Assembly (NCBI RefSeq): GCF_019320115.1
Contig: NC_089593.1
Coordinates: 10,612,386 to 10,676,385, forward strand
Direction: 5' to 3'
Origin: Miscanthus floridulus
Taxonomy: Eukaryota; Streptophyta; Magnoliopsida; Poales; Poaceae
DNA: 64,000 nt
The notes beneath the pieces were generated by a model. That model ran no database searches. It saw only the letters and a program-made list of their open reading frames with translations, and was not told the DNA's origin. Both the position numbers and the translations under genes were made by a program. Below are positions 58,475 to 64,000 of this stretch, one piece after another (within the stretch, counting starts at the first letter, position 1; every line of letters starts with the position of its first letter).

Positions 58475-59041
58475 TCAAACCTCACGATCGGTATCCATTC
58501 CAGAAACATTTCCGCCTTCATCATCACTTTCATTGACCACCACTTCTTCTGGATCCTCTTCTTCTTCCTCTTCAGGTTCATCATCATCTGCTATGATGAC
58601 ACCTGGGCCCATTGCATCTGCTTGAGGTTCATGATTTGGATTCAGGAGATTGTTCAGCCTATGGACTTCTTCATGTAGATTGGTATAATATTCTATTAAG
58701 TTTTCTACATAGAACTCTAACTCATGAACTTAGGCTCTAGCTATATCTTCTCTATGCCAAGCCTCATTTCTTCCTTCCACCATACGAACTAACATACGCT
58801 CATAGTTCTTATGAGCGGTGGTGAGACGCCTCAATTGATCTTGTAACTTGTCCACCTAGATGGCATCCAAGGCCCTATCTCTAGTAGCCTATGCTAATTC
58901 TACTGAAAGCCTCTATACCTCAGCCTGGGGATCAGGCCTAAAGCAGCTACTGCTAGCACCATCACTCCTAAGGGCAAGCTGGTGACGAGGAACTCCTTTG
59001 GGTCCAACGGACTTACGGGGCGTTATCTTGGTACAAGCCAT
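58475..59041 (-). pseudogene. Accessory ORF upstream of gag in gypsy J-K
   Basis: On the minus strand from ATG 59041 to TGA 58475, 188 codons with four internal stops: TAG 58915-58913, TAG 58891-58889, TAG 58858-58856 and TAA 58732-58730. The N-terminus is basic (TPRKSVGPKGVPRHQLAL), the middle is helical with heptad-like spacing (LQDQLRRLTTAHKNYERM and HELEFYVENLIEYYTNLHEE), and the tail is strongly acidic (DDDEPEEEEEDPEE). It lies between the primer site and gag and is separate from gag. The composition looks protein-like once the stops are ignored. Function unknown. Confidence 0.6.
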
Positions 59042-59412
59042 ACTATAGAAAGCAAGATTTAATAACAGTAAGACAATCTGAGAAAAGTCTAAAGAGTAGC
59101 AAGAATGGGATTTATACTACTCAACCCAAACTAAGAGGGAAAGTAATTAACAAGTGGATTAATCATGATGCATGAATCGTCCTTATGAAACTTAAACATC
59201 AAAGCTCCTAAAGTACATAAACAATAGTTCTTATTATATAGGGCATAATAAGATTACCACTCCACCATATAAAGCCTTTTTAATCAAATAAGGAATTGCG
59301 AGAATGAATTAAGATAAGTCAGAAGCAATTTGGACAAAATTAACAGGTTAAATTTATTTGCCTCAAATCATTTTGAAGTTTTTGTAAAACAATACTACAA
59401 AAATCTTTGTAA
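59042..59412 (-). other. Untranslated leader of gypsy J-K
   Basis: AT-rich sequence between the primer site and the accessory ORF; I see no gene or notable structure in it. Confidence 0.6.
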
Positions 59413-59413
59413 T

Positions 59414-59429
59414 GGTCGCTCTGATACCA
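59414..59429 (-). other. Primer binding site of gypsy J-K
   Basis: Reads TGGTATCAGAGCGACC on the minus strand, three bases inside LTR K, complementary to initiator-methionine tRNA over its first eleven bases or so. Confidence 0.88.
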
Positions 59430-59432
59430 GTC

Positions 59433-62400
59433 TGTGGTAGAACCTCCTAAATTATAGGGCCCACATGTACCTGTCATTGTCCAACGACTTCTGATGACTA
59501 TGCATATGTTCCCGGTAACTTAAGAAGTCTGTTGGGTGTTCTCGGGAAACCCAAATCATCCATGATTTCTTCTGAGCAGGATCCATTACAGAGTCATTGC
59601 AGTATTATAACAGTTTATTCATTAATTTACATCAGAGTAAAATAGCGGAAGTCTTACAATAACTTAGTTACAAAATAGTTGTTTCACAAACCAAGTATGA
59701 TTATTATTACAAACCAAAGTAGTGGAATAGCCTAAGTAGCATAAAACAAAATGCACAATTAAAGTGCCCTGCCCAAGGGCCACACATTTACTTGTCATCT
59801 TTGATTTGAACAACCATCATGCAGCATGGTCCAAGGCAGACCTGCTCATGAGGCTCACCTGCAACAAGGGTTAAAGAACCCTAAGTACAAAAGTACTCAA
59901 CAAGACTTAACCGACGTAAAAACAGAGAAGACTCAGGAATGCAGGCTCGGGGATTCAAGGTAAGGCTTTAGCAAGAATCAAAGTTCTTTTGCGTAAAAGC
60001 TCTCTAACAAGATTCTTTCTTTCAACATTTAAATCTTCATATGGATCATATATAAAGCTGACATGATCCATATTGAGATCATGAACTTCATATCAAACTC
60101 TTTCTCAAATCCTACTCAAGTTTCATTTGTTAACTACGATGTTGAACAGTGAGTTGAGTCTCCATAACCAAGGAGCAACAATGATTCGAACCAATTATAA
60201 CCCAGCTGGGGATTCCCAACGACACGACATATGCAGGTTCCTGACCAACATATACCAACCTACCCTCAGATTCTCTAAAATAAGAACGGGTCCGCACCAC
60301 CCGAGAGCACAGTACTCCACCAATCCAGCCCATTACCATGTGGGTACATGCTACTCTTGCCATCTCTCCACTGCCAGTACGCGAGTAGCCATTCTCGTAA
60401 TAGAATAAACGAGTCTAGGCTTACCGGAGTATGTGGCTAGTACTACAAAGTCTCACCTCATGCAATTCAACAACGGACGGTTCTTAACCGACATAGGCGG
60501 AAAGAACCCGCTCATAAGACATCCATGTCTTGTGGCTCTCATACACCGAGTTCGCCCGGTCTAAATTTATTACTCCACATGATTATATCTCATGATAACA
60601 TAAATAACCAATCGTAACCAAAAATCCATTTATATCTCGCAGGTGACAGGTAATCACCCGACTTTTATCGGTCTAAGCATGGCTAAGCATAATTAGGCAT
60701 TCTCGAATTAAAACTGGTAACAAGGTTGATATGGAAAAACAAGGTTGGTAATGCACCAATTAGGTTTCCACTCAACTCCTAATCACTTAATGCAAAATTT
60801 AATAATAAAAGTGATATAAATTTATAAAACACAAGGTAGGTTTAAATGCATTCGGGGCTTGCCTTGATTATCAGAAAAGTCAGGTTCCGGAGATGTTCCA
60901 CAGATATCAAACCCGACCTCAACCGGTGGGTTGACTTCCTCAACAACTTGGTTGACAACCAAGTTCTCAGTTTCGTTCACTACACGTAGTAACAATGCCA
61001 TGTTTAATATGATGCGAGATATAAAACATGATGCTTGACTATGGATGCAAAAGTTAATAACTTGAATACAACTTTCCTTCACGGTATAGTTACAAACTAA
61101 CAACTAACTAAACCTTCTCTAGGGTTTACTTAGATTACACTAATGACTTTAGTGAGGTTATACTAATTAACATTTCTTAATCACAACTTGATCATAAACT
61201 CAAACACTTACTTAAAGTGCCAAGGATCATTTTATGCTAATGACCCAAGGTCATCACTCAGTCCCAAATTCAAACAAAACCTAAGTCATTAAGGTTTACT
61301 ATTTGTTTTAATTAATTGATTAATTAATTCAACATTATGATATAAATCAACTTTTTCCAAATGAACTCCAAATTTTTGGGAATGCTCATCACATGATAGC
61401 TAAGTGGAAAAACAATTTTCATAATTTTTGGATAATTATTTAAGCCTAGAAAAATCATGGAATCCCATTTATTAATTAATTTGAGCAATTTTTATCACAT
61501 TCAAAAGGTACTGAAAAGTAACATTTAATATTTTTCCTAAATAGTTCACAGCTCAGAGAAGTCACACAAAAATTTTTATTATTTTGGAGATCTATTTATT
61601 TCTACACAAAATAAACAAATAGCTGGTCATTTTAATTATTTCTAGAAAAAGAATAAACCGAAAACACACTGTTTCACTCTCTCTCTCACACGCTGTCACT
61701 GACATGTGGGTCATCCATGTCGGCACAGTACCCCCGCGGGCGACGGCGATGACCGGCGATTTCTCGCCGCCGGCGAGGTCTCCGGCCACGACCGAGGTAC
61801 CGGCATGATCGCCACGGCAAGGTGCACCTAGTGGTGGTATTAATTGAACCAGTAACGGCTCAAACCGAGCTCGACGTCGGCCACGGCGGTGCGGCAGCGT
61901 TACGCCGGTGAAGTAAGGTCGTTAGCAGTTAAACTAAAGGCTTGGGAAGACTCAGTAGCTCACCCCAAACTCGCTCGAGATATTGGTTGAACCGGAGGAG
62001 CAACAGAGAAGCTTGTCGACGATCAAGGCAGATACGGTGGCGCAAGCTGGCGTCAACGGCGGCTCTCCGACGTCTGCAGGTCACTAGAGCTTCAACGGTT
62101 AAGCTTCTGAGCACTACGGCACGACAAGTAGTCTCAAACAACATCGGGTAAGGAGGGAGCATTACCAGAATTTGCTGGCCACGGTTAAGAGCCACGCGGC
62201 GGCGCTACGACCGGTAGTGAAGGAGACGACGATGTTCGGCCGACTCCGGTGAAATCAAGCGGATAGAGCTGGTCAAGGGGCTTCGCAAGGTGATTGAGGA
62301 GCTGTCAGAGCATGCAATCAAGCTGGGATTGAGCAGAGGCAGCGAATTTTGTCGGCAAGAGCGGGCGACGGCGACGGCTAACAGAGGACGGGAGAAGGCG

Positions 62401-63103
62401 ACTGGACGGTTTTCCAGCATTAATAGGCTAGCGAAGAGCGGCGGAACAGGCGCGCTTGACACGCAACGGCAACGCGAACACGTCAAAGCAGGAGGTGTCG
62501 CTCGCGGACGCACGTGGAAGCTGGCCAGCGGCGAGAGCTGCCTGCTTGCATGTTCAAGCTATTTACCGAATTGCCACTCACTTTATTTTTCAAATTACTT
62601 TCAAATTTGTATGGTAACTCAAAAATCTCCAAAAATAAAAGTTGCTCCAAATTCAAAGTTCTACAACTTTTCTTTAATAACTATACCCAAATTCTATCTA
62701 CATTTGAAAATGCAAGTTTAAAATCAAAAGGGGACACTTTAAGACTTTATCCCCTTTCAAATTACTTCAAATTTTATATAAGAACTTTGAAAACTCTAAA
62801 AACCAACTTTGTACACATTGACAAGCTCTACACTTTTCCTTTTATTCTCAACCCCAAAATGTGCTTAGATTTTGAATTAGGTTTTCCAGGGTAGAATTTA
62901 AATGCTGGAAATTAGGGTTTTGGAATTACAATTTAACACTAAAGTTATGAACTTGATTCATCCCATACAAGTCAACACATATAATCATAAAAGTAAACTT
63001 GTTTTAGTGAATGCATATCAAAGTTTTCACTAACACAAGGATCATGTGCAATGCATATGATGACATGGCATATTTTAGTGTTTAAAACACCAGAGGTGTT
63101 ACA
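59433..63103 (-). repeat. 5' LTR K of gypsy J-K
   Basis: 3,671 bp, TGTGGTAGAACC to GGTGTTACA, collinear with LTR J including the GC-rich block (about 61690-62560). The primer site next to it identifies the 5' LTR. Confidence 0.93.
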
Positions 63104-63108
63104 ACTGG

Positions 63109-64000
63109 CTTTGCTAACTACAATTCTATCTTGTACAGACGATTCACTGTTCTCTGTACCTTCATTATCACTTTCCCTAACATTTTGTCTACCACTTCAA
63201 GCCAATCATCATCAAGATTAATTCTATGACCTGTCTCAGTGAGCTAACCTAAGCTTATTAGATTGGTTTTTAACTTGGGAATGTAAAACACATCATGCAG
63301 CAACCATTGATCAGCACTGTTCTTACACTGAAATAAGACTGAACCTTTTCTGACAATATCTACTGCTGAACCATCCCCAAACCTAACCTTCCTAGTAATT
63401 TTCCAATCAAGCTCCTTAAACTTTTCTGGATCCCCAGTCATATGATTACTAGCACCGTTATCTAAGTACCAGATATTACCAGTGCTGGCCCCACTGCCAG
63501 TGAGATGTAGCTCCGGGAACACGCGTTGCTCGTTCAGGATCACTGCTCGCCGCCCTCCTGAAGCTTGGTGCAGACATGATGCGTGCTCAAGCGGCTTCGG
63601 CACCTCCGCGACCGTGAGCAACAGCATCGGCTCCACATTCTCCACCTTTGCGTTATGAGCCTCCTTGCCCTTCCTCTCCTTTGGACACCTGTTAGCATAG
63701 TGTCCATAGTCTTTGCAGTTGAAGCACTGAATGTGCCCCTTGTCTCTCTTCGCCTCGCCCTGCGCCTCCCCGCACCCGCCACGGCCACGGCCTCTCCCTC
63801 GGCCACATCCACGACCACGACTCCCCCCATCCGACGATCTCCCTCCTCTTCCCGAGGATTCACCGCCGAATCTTTTCTATCGTGAGTCCCACTCCGCCTG
63901 AGTGAGAAGTTGGCCACTGCTACCAGTTTTGGCTCCTAATCCTCCAGCTCCCCGCTGAATTCTCTCCTCAAATGCCTTCAACCGCCCGATCGCCTCCTCG
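63109..64000 (-). pseudogene. Protease and gag C-terminal part of copia I
   Basis: Minus strand, continuing copia I beyond the gypsy insertion. Protease with IWYLDNGASNHMTG (about 63470-63430) and VRFGDGSAVDIV, ending DVFYIPKLKTNLISLG. Upstream lies a CCHC knuckle of the C-X2-C-X4-H-X4-C kind (about 63725-63680) after an Arg/Gly-rich stretch. gag continues past the window end. A frameshift near 63540-63645 separates the two frames. Confidence 0.85.

Larger units (their letters stand above)
50025..63103 (-). mobile_element. Ty3/gypsy chromovirus J-K (Tekay/Del type)
   Basis: 13.1 kb with a perfect target duplication actgg (50020-50024 and 63104-63108), splitting copia I. Minus-strand order: 5' LTR K, primer site, accessory ORF, gag, protease, RT, RNase H, integrase, chromodomain-like end, polypurine tract, 3' LTR J. 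RT before integrase defines gypsy. LTRs near 3.7 kb and the C-terminal chromodomain point to Tekay/Del chromoviruses. The lineage call is by eye, not from a phylogeny. Confidence 0.92.
46799..64000 (-). mobile_element. Ty1/copia element I, continuing past the window end
   Basis: The 3' LTR (46799-47234), polypurine tract, RNase H, RT and integrase occupy 47235-50024. Gypsy element J-K interrupts there, and protease and gag continue at 63109-64000, all on the minus strand. The left flank is ccaac (46794-46798); the right end and 5' LTR are outside the window, so the duplication cannot be checked. Confidence 0.88.

Overview
The window is nuclear DNA of a grass, probably an Andropogoneae species such as sorghum, sugarcane or Miscanthus. 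The evidence is one intron-containing plant gene whose first exon is very GC-rich with GC falling along the gene, embedded in nested LTR retrotransposons of the kinds that fill grass genomes. The species is inference; the sequence carries no diagnostic marker for it. No bacterial, phage, CRISPR, rRNA or tRNA feature is supported.

Left part (1-7540): the 3' end of a Sirevirus-type Ty1/copia element with its 3' LTR (1-2598), a Ty3/gypsy-like LTR remnant with a TATA box (2599-3313), a possible Tourist-like MITE and a G-box/TA-repeat region. Then comes the only host gene, a nine-exon apyrase (GDA1/CD39 NTPase) at 4470-7311. All its introns are GT-AG and its phases agree, but exon 3 lacks one base inside apyrase conserved region 2, so this copy stops after about 143 codons.

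Middle and right parts (about 7540-64000): one old L1-type LINE on the plus strand forms the substrate. Its pieces lie at 12925-14322, 37725-40207 and 45543-46798, with probable 5' sequence just before 7594. Four LTR elements split it: copia L-M (7594-12919), Sirevirus B-F (14323-37719), copia G-H (40208-45537) and copia I (46799 to beyond the window end). Three have 5-bp target duplications visible on both sides; the fourth runs off the window. At the B-F and G-H sites the LINE reading frame resumes when one duplication copy is removed. Element B-F is itself invaded by Sirevirus C (16468-19820, truncated) and by Sirevirus D-E (20102-33343). Copia I is invaded by a 13-kb gypsy chromovirus of Tekay/Del type, J-K (50025-63103), with 3.7-kb LTRs and a perfect target duplication.

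No element has an intact reading frame set. Many coding stops are TAG at places where CAG (Gln) is expected, which fits deamination of CHG-methylated cytosine. I did not find a convincing new biological system. The best candidates for follow-up are the apyrase frameshift, an accessory ORF between the primer binding site and gag of the gypsy element, the Sirevirus third ORF with its strong TAG-only decay, and an internal inversion in copia G-H with a short inverted duplication at its breakpoint.
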